Assembly: GCF_000715075.1 (NCBI RefSeq)
Contig: NC_134095.1
Span: forward strand, 8,108,722 to 8,172,721
DNA: 64,000 bases
Reading direction: 5' to 3'
From: Nicotiana tabacum
Lineage: Eukaryota; Streptophyta; Magnoliopsida; Solanales; Solanaceae
The notes under the pieces are model-generated. The model saw only the letters and a program-made list of their open reading frames with translations. It was not told the origin of the DNA and ran no database searches. Below are positions 1 through 12,779 of this stretch, one piece after another; the first letter of the stretch is position 1; every line of letters begins with the position of its first letter. A program made the position numbers and the translations under genes.

Positions 1-55
1 TGTTTGTCATATCAATGACTTCACCAGGGACTAGTAAGGGTTCTGCATCTAGATC

Positions 56-949
56 TTATTCAGCAGTCTTCTCACAGGATGGATACGACTCATCAAAAAT
101 AACATGAACACTTTCCTCAACACATTGAGTCCGCTTATTATATATCTTGTAAGCCTTGATTTGAGAAGAGTAGCCTAGAAATATTCCTCTGTCACTCTTG
201 GCATCGAATTTACCAAGCTGATCCTTTCCATTGTTGAGAACATAACATTTGTACCCAAATGTTCTTAGGAGAGTCAGCTTGGGTTTCCTTCCATTCAACA
301 ATTCAAAGAGGGTTTTGTTCAGAAGTGATCTGATTATGTACCTATTCACCAAGTAGCAGGCAGTGTTGACAGCTTCAACCCAGAAGTTCTTTGCAATTCC
401 ACTGTCGATTAGCATTGTTCTTGCCATCTCTTCTAGAGTTCTGTTCTTCCTTTCTACTAATCCATTTTGCTGGGGAGTTCTGGGAGCTGAGAAGTTGTGA
501 GTGATGCCATTTTCATTGTAGAACTCATCAAATGTGACGTTGTCAAATTCTGTCCCATGATCTGATCTAATGCATGCGACTCTAGACTCCATCTTCACCA
601 GGATTTTCTTCAGAAAAGCCACAAACACCTCAACAGTTTCATCTTTAGTTCTGAGAAACAAAGTCCATGTGAATCTTGAGTTGTCATACACTATCACAAA
701 AATGTATCTTTTTCCTCCTTTGCTTTGCACTCTCATAGGGCCACATAGATCCATATGCAGAAGCTCTAGTGGCTTTGAGGTGCTCACATCTCTTTTAGAC
801 ATAAAGGAGGACTTCATATGTTTTCCTCTAGCACATGCATCACAGAACTTTTGCACCTTGAATTTTGACATGGGCAGACCATGGACTAGGTCCTTCTGAA
901 TTAGTTTTTTTAGATAAGAAAAACTTGTGTAGCCCAGTCTTTTGTGCAA
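56..949 (-). pseudogene. int: copia integrase (GAG-pre-integrase, zinc finger, rve core)
   Basis: The 297-codon open stretch is the best kept part of the element. It has the HHCC zinc-binding residues (H2, H23, C36, C39) and the catalytic triad D67 (in HMDLCGP), D130 (in RSDHGTEF) and E166 (in NGLVERKNR). It continues through the copia-type block FGYKCYV to FLGYSS. All three catalytic residues remain. It is part of a polyprotein, so its first Met is not a true start. Its upstream protease and gag frames are broken, hence the pseudogene call. Confidence 0.9.
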
Positions 950-1389
950 TAGTTCAGCATCATCATCAACAACTTTCAGATAACTCAGATCACCATTTTG
1001 TAAGGACTCGAATTCAGTAACATAGTTGTTCTTCTATCTTTTGGCCACAAGTACCACTTCACCAGTTACCAGATTGGTGACTGTACATATTTTGGACAAG
1101 AATTCCACCTTGTTTCCTTTATCACAGATTTGAGAGACACTCAAGAGATTTACTTAAGGCCAATGATATAGTACACATTTTCAATAGAATGAGTGAGTGA
1201 CTTCCCAACTTTTGTAGCTCCAAGAATGTACCAGTTTTTTCCATTGCCAAAGGATACACTCTCTCCTTACAGGGCTTTTAGTAAAAGAAAGTCCTTGGTG
1301 TTCCCAGTCATGTGCTTTGAACACCCACTATCTATGAACCATTGGTGACCGCATTCTTTCACTGTTCCCTGCACAAGGAGATTAAGAGT
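950..1389 (-). pseudogene. copia aspartic protease region, broken
   Basis: Translated in pieces on the minus strand this gives a retropepsin-like active site, WFIDSGCSKHMTG, at about 1310-1345, followed by SFGNGK and then the run leading into integrase. The frame is broken by a stop near 1268, by an apparent one-base loss near 1153 and by another stop near 1034. It would have cut the Gag-Pol polyprotein. Confidence 0.75.
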
Positions 1390-3340
1390 TAGTTTTAGGA
1401 ACCCAAGCAAGTTTGGGTCCCTTGTAGTACGCAAGAGGATGAATAAGAGCTCTCTTAGTCTATGCAGGTAATGTGCATTTTTTGTGAGTGGAACCTGGTC
1501 CCTCTTTTGTAGTCACCTTTTCAGCGAACACTTTGTTTTTCTGAACAGATTGATCTATGGCATGGCAATTTTCTTTAAAGTGCCCATTGTTCCCACATTG
1601 GGTACAATGCCAGTTATCAGAAACAGTGACGTACTTGTTGTGAGGGTTTTAAGAAGTTTTCTCCCTTTGGAACCCTATTCCCTACCTGTTTCCACCATTG
1701 TTAGTGTGCATGGCAGTGATAGCTTTTTAGGACCAGGTCCACTTTAAGGACTTTTCAAGATCATTCTTTACTCTTTCCAGATTAGTTTGGAGGTGCTTGT
1801 TTTTTTCAATTTCAACACACATCCTAGTTCTCACAGCTATTACCTCATTTTCAAGCCTAATGTGTTCCTTACTGGCTATCTCCTTTCCCTTTCCAGAATT
1901 ATCAGGTTTTGACTTAGTCCGTGGTCTCATTATTGTTTCCCTTAGGTCTGTAATTACTGCCAAAAGATCATTTTTTTTTCTTTTCTGAAGTTTTTAATGG
2001 TTTCCTTATGGTCATTAACTACAACCACTAAGTCGTCTCTAGTTTGTTTAGATTCTCCTAGTTCTAAAGTCAAAGAATCCCTATCCTCTACTAGACTATG
2101 ATAGGCATCAATTAATACATGAGCTAAAGATATGAGTTTTTTTTGGAGAATAGGATTTCAGATTTCTCTGAACATCCCTGAAATTTACCTCTTTGTTGCC
2201 ATCACCTTCATCATCATCTAATTGGGCCAGCAAAGCAAAAGTTGAGTCATATCCAGTTTCCTTACCTTCAGCTGTCGTCATGGAACTATCACCAACATCA
2301 CGTTCATCTTCAGATTCACTAGAGGAATCCTCCCATGCTGCAAGAGCCTGTTTCACCATATTGTCAGCAAATCTTTTTCTCTTAAAGTCTTTGAAAGGAA
2401 CCAGGTTCCTCTTGGTTGTTTTCTCATGGTTGTTCTTGGAGAATTCTTGCTTCAAGAGAGGATAATATTTCATGAAGTGTCCCGGCTTCCCACACTTATG
2501 ACAAAGATCATAGTTTTTTGGTTTGTTAGAGCTGCCCCTTTTTAGCATTTCTCCATTTATTCTGACCATCTTCTGAAATCTTTTGGTTAAGTAAGCCATG
2601 TCATTGTCTTCCTCACTTGAGTCATTGTTATCAACTTTGAGTCCCAGGTTCTTTTCCTTCTTTGGTTCTCTTCTTTCACTATCTATCTTCCTCTTCATCT
2701 CGTAGGTCTTCAGATTTCCAATAAGCTCTTTTGTGGTCAGCTCCTGCAAGTCTATTGATTCAGTAATAGCATTCACCTTCCTTTCCCATGGGCTAGACAG
2801 AATACTGCAGATTTTCCTCACTAACTTGTTTCTAGGAATGGTTTCGCCAAGTGAGTGTAACTCATTTATGATGGAAGTGAATCTTGTGTACATATCTTGA
2901 GTAGATTCATCATCCTTTATCCTGAAGAGTTCATACTCGGTGGTGAGCATATCGATCTTAGATTGTTTTACTTAGGTAGTTCCCTCATGAGCTGTTTGCA
3001 AAGCTTTCCATATCTTCTTAGTAGTGTTGCAAAGCGAAAATTCTATTATATTCTTCAGGTCCTATTCCACACACCAGAATCTTCTTGGAACAAAAATTCT
3101 TCTCCATAGCTTTCCTATCCGCGTTAGTGTATTCTTTACTGTTTTTGTCATTGAAAATGGGAGATCTTCCAGTACCTTTGTTAGAACATATGGACCATCA
3201 AATATGATATCCCATAACTCTGAATCCTCAGCCATGATAAAATCATGCATTCTTGTTTTCCACCACCCATAGTATTGTCCATTGAACCTGGGTGGCCGGT
3301 ATGTAGATTGACCTTCTTCAAAATTTGGTGGAGCAGTCAT
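1390..3340 (-). pseudogene. gag: copia gag, frameshifted
   Basis: Capsid-type Gag that would package element RNA. It starts at the ATG complementary to 3338-3340. The N-terminal piece (3062-3340) has the W-rich start typical of UBN2-type Gag and loses frame near 3110-3130. The main open piece (2108-2950, 280 codons) has an acidic stretch and a zinc knuckle, CHKCGKPGHFMKYY, in which the fourth ligand Cys has become Tyr. After a Lys/Glu-rich, coiled-coil-like piece (1727-1963) a second knuckle, CTQCGNNGHFKENC, at about 1563-1612 keeps all four ligands. Two knuckles is a Sirevirus habit. Several in-frame stops show the gene is not functional. Confidence 0.8.
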
Positions 3341-3369
3341 AAGGATCCTTCCTAGGTGTTAGCCTGATA

Positions 3370-3391
3370 GGTGGAACCTGCTCTGATACCA
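3370..3391 (-). other. Primer binding site, tRNA-iMet
   Basis: The minus strand reads TGGTATCAGAGCAGGTTC, complementary to the 3' end of initiator methionine tRNA with very few mismatches. It lies two bases inside the LTR and about 30 bases before the gag start, as expected for a copia element. Confidence 0.9.
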
Positions 3392-3393
3392 AT

Positions 3394-4357
3394 TGTTAGT
3401 TTGTATGAGTCCACCAAATAGTAGAGTACCTGGTCCTCTACGAGATTCTGCTGAGAATGCTAATAAACTGTAAGTAAATAAGACAAGGGATTTTTACGTG
3501 GAAAAATCCCACACCAGGGGACCAAAACCTACGACCTACACCTGTACGCTTTTAACGTCACTAACTTGTAAAAACCTATTACAAGCCACTTTTTAATGAC
3601 TCAATTACAAAAAATTCAACTCAACTAACTTGTGGTACTCTTTCCATAAGCCACTTTGTGACTCCCTAGTTACAAAGACTTTCACTAACTTATGATGCTC
3701 TCACCACAAGCCACTTTGTCACTCTATAGTTACAAAGGCTTTTGCTTATGACTATACCTAGACGATATAAACTCAAAGAGTTTACGGATTTTATAAGAAG
3801 ATTCCTAATCAACACTTCTAGCTAAGCAATTTAGGAAATATAATAAGTACAATAACAAAGTTACAACTCAACTAAGGACAACAAAATACTGACTTTAGGA
3901 ACTGGTCCGTAGTAGCATTCAACTTTGTTCTTCAAGCTCGTGAGAATTGATTTCTCTATTTTTTCAAAAAACTTGAATGAGAAACTGAAACATTCAAGTG
4001 ATGTTTTAATATAAACTCATTGTTGGTACACCTTGATCACATCACTTGAAATGATGTAAGCACTTTAGTTGGTTAAGGAATGAGAGGGCACTGGAAATAG
4101 TGCAGTGCGGCAGAAACAATGCAGGCGGTCACTTCATTTCCAGTTGTGTCCAATTGACTTTGTACTCCTACGAGGGAACCACAAGGGTATCAGGTCCTTG
4201 TTTGGTTTCCTAGCTCCTGAAGTTGTAGCAGTTCACATTTAGCTGGAATCCGTTAAGCTAGCAGTATAGTCTAAGTGTGTCAGGTTCCTTATCTGGTTCT
4301 TAATAGTAAGTTTGTTAGATCATCAAAATATAAAGCAAGGATATTTAAAACCTATCA
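3394..4357 (-). repeat. 5' LTR of the copia element
   Basis: The inner edge is clear: the minus strand ends in AACTAACA, two bases before the primer site. The outer edge is less sure. I place it at 4357, where the minus strand begins TGATAGG, because homology to element 2's LTR starts there; this gives 964 bp. The likely target duplication GAGTC (4358-4362) cannot be confirmed without the left flank. Nothing else recognisable lies in this stretch. Confidence 0.75.
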
Positions 4358-6175
4358 GAGTCCCGCCATACCAAACAATACACATCTAAATAATACTAAC
4401 CAAACTAGCAACTCCGAAGTAAATGGAGCGCACCAACATCTTCCACTAAGCTGATAGCCTACCTGGAGAGCTCTCGACCTGTTTGTCGGGATTTGCGAGC
4501 ATGAAACGTAGCGTCCCCAGGCAAAAGGGATGTTAGTACAAATAATGTACCAAATATGTAAGGAATAAAAATCAGTAAATAATAGATATGAGAGAAATAT
4601 GGAATAAAAGACTCGACATGTGTCTGCATAGCTCTGTGAATCATTTCATATTTATAATGTCATGCATATGTGTATAAATGTCATACCATGCATATGTATA
4701 TGTGTTCATAACATCATCAAGCCTCTGAGGGCATCCCATCATATCATTTCGGCCACTGTGGGAAAATCATCAACGTATACCAGTTGATCAGGTGATGGTG
4801 CGTATATAACACCATAATCGTTTCTCATATCCCTTATACATATACATATATATGTATACATATACATATATATATATACGTGTATATAACGCCATCTGGT
4901 CATGAGTCAATGTAAATGAATATAATGCATGAGAAGTATGTCAATAAAATCTTTGAGAGTGTCACAGGACCATTATGCCTTTGATTAATATCAAGAAATA
5001 AACTTTATCAAGTTACGTATTTTCTGAGACCCATGAATAGATGATAGAATAATATGACACATGGGGAATCAAGAACATAAGCATTTCTAATATTTCTATG
5101 AATAGAGTTATGTATGGAAATTGTGCATTTGTTCGTTTCGTTTGTGTCGTATAGATCATGCCAAAAGAAAGAAGGGATAACCTTAACATACATGAACCGA
5201 TTCGCTTGACAATTCCTCTAAAACACATCAATTGCGACAACACGTAATGGCGGATCGATGTAGGGAAAAATCCGTATGATATTCTTGAGAAAGATTGTAC
5301 CGTACTCCCTTAGAATTGCAAAATTCGATTGCTATTACGCGGCGTAGCTTCGTATGGTAGTCTCAAATTTATCCTTTGGAGACGAAATTGCTGCAGGTGT
5401 TTTGCATGAAGGAACATCCGATGTTTGATAAAGAAGCGAAGGAGATTATCGGGATGCTAAAAAAGAGCTTGAAATTGAACCGAATGAAGATGAACCCCCT
5501 TTCTTGAAAGACCAAAGTTGTAACTTAGTTGATATTTCTCGTTAGAATTTGGAAAATTCCCCAAGAATAGACAAAGAAGCAACAATGATACGTGGATATT
5601 CAGTTTGAGGTTTTGAGCCACATATATCCTACTTAAAATGACATCTTGAATTGAGAATTAAGAGTCCTTATTAATGCCTCTTTGGGCTGCCACTTTGGGG
5701 GTGTTACATTTATCCAAAAATTCATCCCTTTCCCTAATTAACTTATTAATCTTCCACTAATCCAATAATTAACCAATTACCAACATAATTAAGAATTATT
5801 TCAAATTACTTATAATACTACTCACTTTTAACATACCTTATACATCTTACTAATATGGTCATGTGGTACCTTGTATGAAACTAGTCCATAAATATATGGT
5901 ATTATAGCTTGGACCGTATTTTATCCCAAATTTTCAAATTTCGATGAAACTCATTTTCTTCAATTTGTTTACCCTCTCACCTTCATGAATTTACTTATCA
6001 CTTGTTTGACATAGCATAATATTTGTAACCTTAAAATAATCTCATTCCCGAGCTTGCGTCGATTAACTTATGACGGAACTTTAAAGTCCAAAAATGCAGG
6101 ATGTAACATTCCATTCCCAATCTTTCATCAATTCACATATGGCATACTTCATGTACGAAAATATGTGGTGTAACA
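4358..6175 (-). repeat. Element 2, 3' LTR, truncated by the copia insertion
   Basis: Collinear with the right LTR of element 2 from about 36850 to 38867, ending GTGTAACA. About 290 bp of its outer end must lie on the far side of the copia element. It lacks the 200-bp duplication seen at 37081-37480 in the right LTR. Contains a TA/TATG-rich microsatellite near 4835-4885. Confidence 0.8.
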
Positions 6176-9100
6176 TGTCACACCTCCTTTTTCCGCCCCC
6201 GCGAGGGTGCGTAGGGAGTTTTTTCCAATTAAAGGACAGTCGAAACGGGATTTGTTTGTTTGTTTCAGAGTCGCCACTTAGGAATTTTAAGGCGTCCCAA
6301 GTCACCAATTTTAATCCCTGAATCGAGAAAAATATGACTCTGTTTATTATTCTGCGAACCAGAAATCCTGAGTAAGGAATTCTGTTAATAAGGAAGAAGG
6401 TGTTAGGCATTTCCGAATTCCGTGGTTCTAGCACGGTCGCTTAACTGTTTTTATTCTTGGCTTAATTATCTCGATTTTACATTTTTTATTGCATGATTTT
6501 GTTATCGCTTCTGTTTAGATTGTTTATAATTAAAGACTCTTCTTCGAGTCGAATCACGCATACGTGTATTAGTTTTATATATTATATTTTTTTTAACGTG
6601 AAAAATCGTGTCACGCGTACGTGTACACAATGATATTGATAATATATTTATTATAAAATAATTATTTTTCGAAATTGTATTTTAAATAAAATCAAGAACA
6701 TTCGCACTTTTTGTATGATTAAGTAGTGAACCGCACATCTCGGGTTTTATGAAATTAATTTAAGATCCTCCGACGAATCTCTTTTTATTAAAAATTTGCT
6801 CGAAGTTGCGCGAGCGCATAATCCGAATTGCCTTTAGAAGTATAATCTAGTCACGCGAACGCATCCCTAATTATGCAAATATTCTTGACAGTAATATAAA
6901 TTTTTCACAAATTGTTTAGTACATCCATATATTTTTTGTGAAAGTCATGGTAAACCACTATTTGAGACGCCTCTAAATTACTCAAAAAGGATTCACAAAT
7001 TATTGAGTGTTGACCACAAATTATATTTTTTCGCGTATAAATTATATTCCTCCAAGCCATTCAAATTTAGGGAGTAAAAATGAACAACGTGTGATTAATA
7101 CTACCATTTGTAGTGAATACATTAATAGCCTACCCAAATAAACAACATGCGAATTACGTATAAACATTGGGAAAGAATTGATGTAAGAAAGGAAATGATA
7201 TTTTCCAAGAATTTTCATTATTCTATTTGAGGCGAATACTATTTTTTATATTTTTTGAAAATGTTGCAATTTATAAATACAATCTTCTTCTACACCATTT
7301 GTTTTTAACCCAAATGTATGATTATTTGGTTAATTTGCTCACGATGATTGAATTTAGGATAAATATAATCAAACCAATTCTTATTCTCGGCCTATGCGAA
7401 TATTTGCAAACACTAGCTCTATATTTTGTACAAATTATTGACATTATTTTTTTATACTTCGTTTTTTTTAGAATTGAATTGATCTCACTCTCAAAATAAC
7501 TATGGCCATTTGTTATTAAGAAAGAAAACTAATCTACCAATTGATTTAATAAGACGACATCACATATAACGCAAACATACATCATGAACTGTTTGCAATA
7601 TTCCAACATTGTAATCGTAACGGATTATATCAATTCACCTTTCAACTATTGATTATACACATAACCATTATTGAGCCATATATGATCAAAATACAACTAA
7701 CAATCATCTAGCTTTGAACAAAATCAAATATTGGACGAGATATGCTAGTAATATAGTTTCTTGGTATTTCCATATTATCCTACGCTTAACCAACAGTATC
7801 ACAAAATGTAATTAATGGCCAACTTTCTGCAATGTTCCCTATCTCAACAATTCAAACAGTAAATGTCATCACTAGTCCTCAAAACATATAAGATTATCGT
7901 GGAATTTACTACTCCAGAAGGTTAATTAGTTAACAGTTTATCATGTCAAGTATAATACTATATTAACCAACTAAAACAAAACTGAAACTTAAACTAATAA
8001 AATTTAAATGAGTAGAAGACATCCTTATAATTCCAAACTTCATTTACTTGCCATGTTGAAGCTTTTCATGACATGAATTTACAGATATGTACCTGATATT
8101 GGAAGCAAAAGAAAATGATGATGAGAATCAGCGACAGTAATAACAATACAACAACAACAGTCCAGCAGCAGTAACAACCCAGGAACAGAGTTTGCAAACC
8201 AGTAGAACAGTAATCCCAAAAACAAAAACTTCAAGCTTTGATGAAACAACAATTAATTCTGATTTCAAACAATGAAAGAAAGCAGAATATTCTTTTTTTA
8301 GTTTTTTTTTTATTTCAAAGTTTAAATATTTTTCGGAATTTTCTCTCTCTTAAATGTTCAGCCCCTTTTTTTCTCTCTCTTATTTTCAGATTCGTTTCTC
8401 TCTCGTTCTTATTCTCTGTCTGTGTATTTTCTTCTATCTCCTCCTAAATATGATTTCAAGACTTCCTATATATAACCCATCCCATAAATCTTTCAATTAA
8501 TTAAAATCAATACTTTTTCTCTACCAAACCCATTATCCTCCCACTCATCCCCATTACATTAAATAAACATATCACACCACCCCATTATATTTTGTCCCCC
8601 ATGCCTAACATAAAATAATACAAGTTCCCCCACTAAATTTTGTCTTGTCCCCCCTTTATATTAAATAACCATATCACAACCCACCCCATTTCATTTTGTC
8701 CCCCATGTTTCATATAAACAATTACAAAATGTACAATTCCTAAACTACCCCTCCGACCCTATTACAAATTACTATTTTACCCCCGAAAGTACTATAAATT
8801 ACCAAACTACCCATCAGCTATAACACATCAATTAATCAAACTTAACCAAAATATAGACAATATGATTAATTTCTAACAATGTTCAAACAACAAATTTCAT
8901 GAACATGATTTCTTCAACATTTCAACAACAAATCACATGAACATGATTTCTTCAACATTTCAACAACAAATCACATGAACTCAAATTGAACAACAAAGAA
9001 CAACTAAAATTTGATTGAACAATATTTTAGCAACAAACAATCCTATTTTCGGATTCAACAATAACAACAAACAAGTATATTTAGATTTCTAAATTCAATA

Positions 9101-11034
9101 ATATTGAACTTAAAATCAACTACTCTAACAACATTACAACAAACAATTCCTATATTAAACTTAAACAAGATTATGAGACAAATTCAAGAAATAATCATAA
9201 ATGATAAACAAGAAATCAAACTATACAAAATTCGGATTCAAGATCATCCAAACAAAGTATGAACATAAATGAATCTATTTTAGCACAACAAACATGACGG
9301 ATTAAATGATTAAACCAACATTAATAATTTCTGGAAAATATATAACAACATGAAACAAATTGAAGAAATAATCAATTAAATTTCAATTTGAATCTAACAA
9401 ACATCAAGCTAACAAATTCTTACCTAAACAATAAAACAAACATGAAATAAACATGAAAACAAATTAATTAATTTACCATTTGAATCTGAAAATTAAAATC
9501 AACAAAACACATGAACAAACTAGAAAATTATTTCAAACGATAGACAAACCAAACAAGAATTAAATCATTTATCGATTTTGGATCCGAAAAATACCAAACA
9601 AAATCTGGACGATAAATGAGATTCAAAACCAACTAACCGGAAATGAAACGACGAACAACGATTGTAAACAAATCTGTCCGGGCCTCGACTCAACGAAAGA
9701 CCTTCGAACCTTTGACGATTCGAAGAAGATGAAGCAATGGCAAAATAGAAGAACCTGCTGCGACGATCAGCAGAAGCAGTCCGTTAAACACCTGCTGCGA
9801 CGAGCAGCAGCAGCACGACGTCGAGAGGCAGCATGAAGCAGATGGGGTGCGTTTGGCTTGCTTGTACGAAGAAGATGAAAGCAGCAACAACATTGGCGAG
9901 GCAGACGACACAACACCGGAGGTTTGTTTGGACGAAGCTTCTGCTTCAGCAGTAGCGGCTGGGGACGGAGAAGGTCGACGCGATGGCAGTCATAGCTGCC
10001 TGTGTCGATGAGGCAGAAGCTGGACGAGGCAGCAACGTTTGGTTGTAGCAGATGAACTCGACGATGGCTGTTTTAAGCAGTCCTTCGAAGCGGACGCTGC
10101 TTGACGCATCAGACATTTTCGTTGGTGCCGAAGAAATATGACGAAGCAGCGGGCAGTCCATGGACGAGCTAGAAGGAGGGATCGTTTACAGTGGGGTTTC
10201 CACCATGGGAGGGCAGCTATGGCGATGGTGGTTGACGACGAAGACGTAGCAAGGTGGTGGTGGATGTCGCGGGTTTGAAGATGGTGAAGGAGAAGAAGCA
10301 GACGGACATGGGTTCGAGGCCAGCCATGGACGAGCTGCCATGGATGTGTGTGTGAGAAAACTTGGAGAAGATGGAGAGAAAGAAAGGGGGGGGGGCGGAT
10401 CTTCTTTAGGTTTTTTAGGGTTTTTGTTTTTTTTTTGTTTTGTTTTTGTTTTGTAAAAAATGAAAGACAAAGGGGGTTTGGGTCTTTTGGGTTATGGACT
10501 GGGTCGACCCAGTTCGAAATGGACTGGGTCGTAGGGAAGATTGGGCCATTTTTTGGGCCTGTGGCTTGAAATTGAAGAAAAGGCCCAATTCCGGCTTTCT
10601 TTATTTTTCGCTCTCTTTTCTTCTTTTATTTCTCTAAAACTAAATTATAAAAATACTTAAACTATTATTAAGAATTAAATTAAGTTATAAAAGCGCAAAT
10701 TAACTCCCAATAACAATTAACGCACAATTAAGTAATAATTAAGCATAAAATTGTATATTTGGACATTAAATGCTAAAAATGCAAACGATGCCTATTTTTG
10801 TAATTTTTAATTTTTGTACAACAAATTTAATTACTAAAAATTGTAGAATTAAATCCTACATGCAAAATGCGACATATTTTTGTATTTTTTTTTATTAATT
10901 TAGCAAATAAACATGCACAGACAAATACAAATAATTATTCAAAATATCACAAAATTGCACACCAAAGAAAAATCATTTTATTTTTGAATTTTTTGGGAGT
11001 AATTCTCATATTGGGCAAAAATCACGTGCTTACA
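6176..11034 (-). repeat. 3' LTR of the Tat-like element (4859 bp)
   Basis: Starts TGTCACACC and ends GCTTACA on the plus strand and is nearly identical to 18628-23492. Contents: a GC hairpin and an 11-base copy of the primer site near 6200-6276, AT-rich sequence to about 9650, a segment rich in CAGCAG/CGACGA (9690-10340), a G-run at 10387-10397, and a 14-bp palindrome CTGGGTCGACCCAG at 10499-10512. No gene was recognised. Short minus-strand ORFs are present; the only one with a gene-like context starts at 10341. Confidence 0.9.
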
Positions 11035-11047
11035 GCTGCCCCTCTTT
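11035..11047 (-). other. Polypurine tract of the Tat-like element
   Basis: The minus strand reads AAAGAGGGGCAGC directly before the 3' LTR (TGTAAGCACG). Position and purine content fit a plus-strand priming site. Confidence 0.75.
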
Positions 11048-11530
11048 ACCCGAAGACATGAAGGGTTTTTGTGCAAAGATAAAGCGAGCGATTTTTTGCC
11101 CATCCGAGTACTCCGTGTGAAGCATTTTTTTGAAAAAGATTTGACCGAACCTTTGCTTCAAAGGTTTCCTACATATCCTGGGCTAAACAGGAATCAGGTC
11201 AATGTAGTTCGGGAAGTTTTGGTAGCTGGGACTACCGTGAGACTGCAATGTTACTGTTGTTGCATGCTATTACCACTGCTTACCGATCTCCTTGTTACAC
11301 CATGCTTAAAAGAAAACAAGAAGCTAGACTAGAGTACAATTTGTTTTTGTTGCCTTGCTTCCTTGTCTGCTTGCATTTCTTCCGGTGCTTTTCTTCTTTT
11401 GACACATGTACTTGAGTTTGTACTGTGACCTCTTGTTGCAACCTTCTGTTTCCCGGTGCCGGGGAATTTTATTGTTTCCTGCTGGGGATTCCTATTGTAA
11501 CCCTCTGTTTTATTGTCCTCTGACTTGATC
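11048..11530 (-). other. Tat-like interior, 3' end: non-coding, first CCTACG hairpin
   Basis: No coding sequence recognised. Holds hairpin copy 1 (11164-11213) and one exact CTGCTGGGGA (11479-11488), the complement of half the primer site. Confidence 0.5.
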
Positions 11531-11533
11531 TTG

Positions 11534-11700
11534 AAATGTATGCCTCTGTTATTTGGGCGGGCTCCCAACTTCAATACTTGAAAATTAAAGACTTGAAATG
11601 TATGCCTCTGTTATCTGGGCGGGCTCTCAACTTCAACAACTGAAATGTAAAGACTGAAATGTATGCCTCTGTTATCTGGGCGGAATCCCAACATCAACAA
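11534..11700. repeat. About 61-bp tandem repeat, three copies
   Basis: Units start GAAATGTATGCCTCTGTTAT near 11534, 11597 and 11657 and contain a small hairpin around CGGGC, with TTGGG/CCCAA or TGGG/CCCA stems. They grade into the 147-bp array that follows. Confidence 0.7.
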
Positions 11701-12760
11701 CAACTTTTAAAAATAAGCGCCATTCCTCTCTTCAGGCGGGCTCCTGACTTCAACAACAACTTTGAAAATAATCGTCATTCCTCTCTTCAGGCGGGCTCCT
11801 GACTTCAACCAATACATCGCCATTCCTTTCTTTAGGTTGGCAAGATTTCAACAACTTTTAAAAACGCCTTTCCTCTCTTCAGGCGGGCTCCTGACTTCAA
11901 CAACAACTTTGAAAATAATCGCCATTCCTCTCTTCAGGCGGGCTCCTGACTTCAACCAATACATCGCCATTCCTTTCTTTAGGTTGGCAAGATTTCAACA
12001 ACTTTTAAAAACGCCTTTCCTCTCTTCAGGCGGGCTCCTGACTTCAACAACAACTTTGAAAATAATCGCCATTCCTCTCTTCAGGCGGGCTCCTGACTTT
12101 AACCAATACATCGCCATTCCTTTCTTTAGGTTGGCAAGATTTCAACAACTTTTAAAAAACGCCTTTCCTCTCTTCAGGCGGGCTCCTGACTTCAACAACA
12201 ACTTTGAAAATAATCGCCATTCCTCTCTTCAGGCGGGCTCCTGACTTCAACCAATACATCGCCATTCCTTTCTTTAGGTTGGCAAGATTTCAACAACTTT
12301 TAAAAACGCCTTTCCTCTCTTCAGGCGGGCTCCTGACTTCAACAACAACTTTGAAAATAATTGCCATTCCTCTCTTCAGGCGGGCTCCTGACTTCAACCA
12401 ATACATCGCCATTCCTTTCTTTAGGTTGGCAAGATTTCAACAACTTTTAAAAACGCCTTTCCTCTCTTCAGGCGGGCTCCTGACTTCAACAACAACTTTG
12501 AAAATAATCGCCATTCCATTCTTCAGAGGGGCTCCTGACTTCAACCGATAAATCGCCATTCTATTCTTCAGGGGGCTCCTGACTTCAACCATTTTTTTCA
12601 AAAGTGCCATTCCTTTCTTTGGCTGGCACGATTTTAACAACCTTTTTTTTTTAAAAATGCCTTTCCTTTTTTCAGGCGGGCACCTGATTTCAACCAATAA
12701 ATCATCATTCTATTCTTCAGGGGGGATCCTGACTTCAACCATTTTTTTTTCAATTCAAAC
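11701..12760. repeat. 147-bp tandem repeat array with internal sub-repeats
   Basis: The phrase AATACATCGC recurs at 11811, 11958, 12105, 12253 and 12400, a period of 147-148 bp. Each unit contains two copies of TCAGGCGGGCTCCTGA (a 5-bp-stem hairpin) and one related TTTAGGTTGGCAAGA block. The last units (12500-12760) are diverged and mixed with poly-T. Because 147 is divisible by three, a long plus-strand ORF runs through it; I treat that as an artefact because it is antisense to the element. Confidence 0.85.
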
Positions 12761-12779
12761 TTCTTTTTTTTTTCAAATT

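Larger units (their letters stand above)
1..4357 (-). mobile_element. Ty1/copia retrotransposon, Sirevirus-like, 5' part (right LTR to integrase)
   Basis: On the minus strand the order is LTR (3394-4357), tRNA-iMet primer site, gag, protease, then integrase. Integrase before reverse transcriptase is the copia order. Reverse transcriptase, RNase H and the 3' LTR lie beyond the left edge. A roughly 1 kb LTR and a long Gag with two zinc knuckles and a coiled-coil-like stretch fit the SIRE/Maximus lineage, but that assignment is from memory of the family. The reading frame is broken by frameshifts and stops, so the copy is dead. It sits inside the left LTR of element 2: sequence from 4358 onward matches the right LTR of that element from about 36850. 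Confidence 0.85.

Noticed and set aside
11762..12551. Two long plus-strand ORFs (160 and 115 codons) with a repeated peptide
   Set aside because: They run through the 147-bp array, whose unit length is a multiple of three, and are antisense to the element. No start context or conserved domain.
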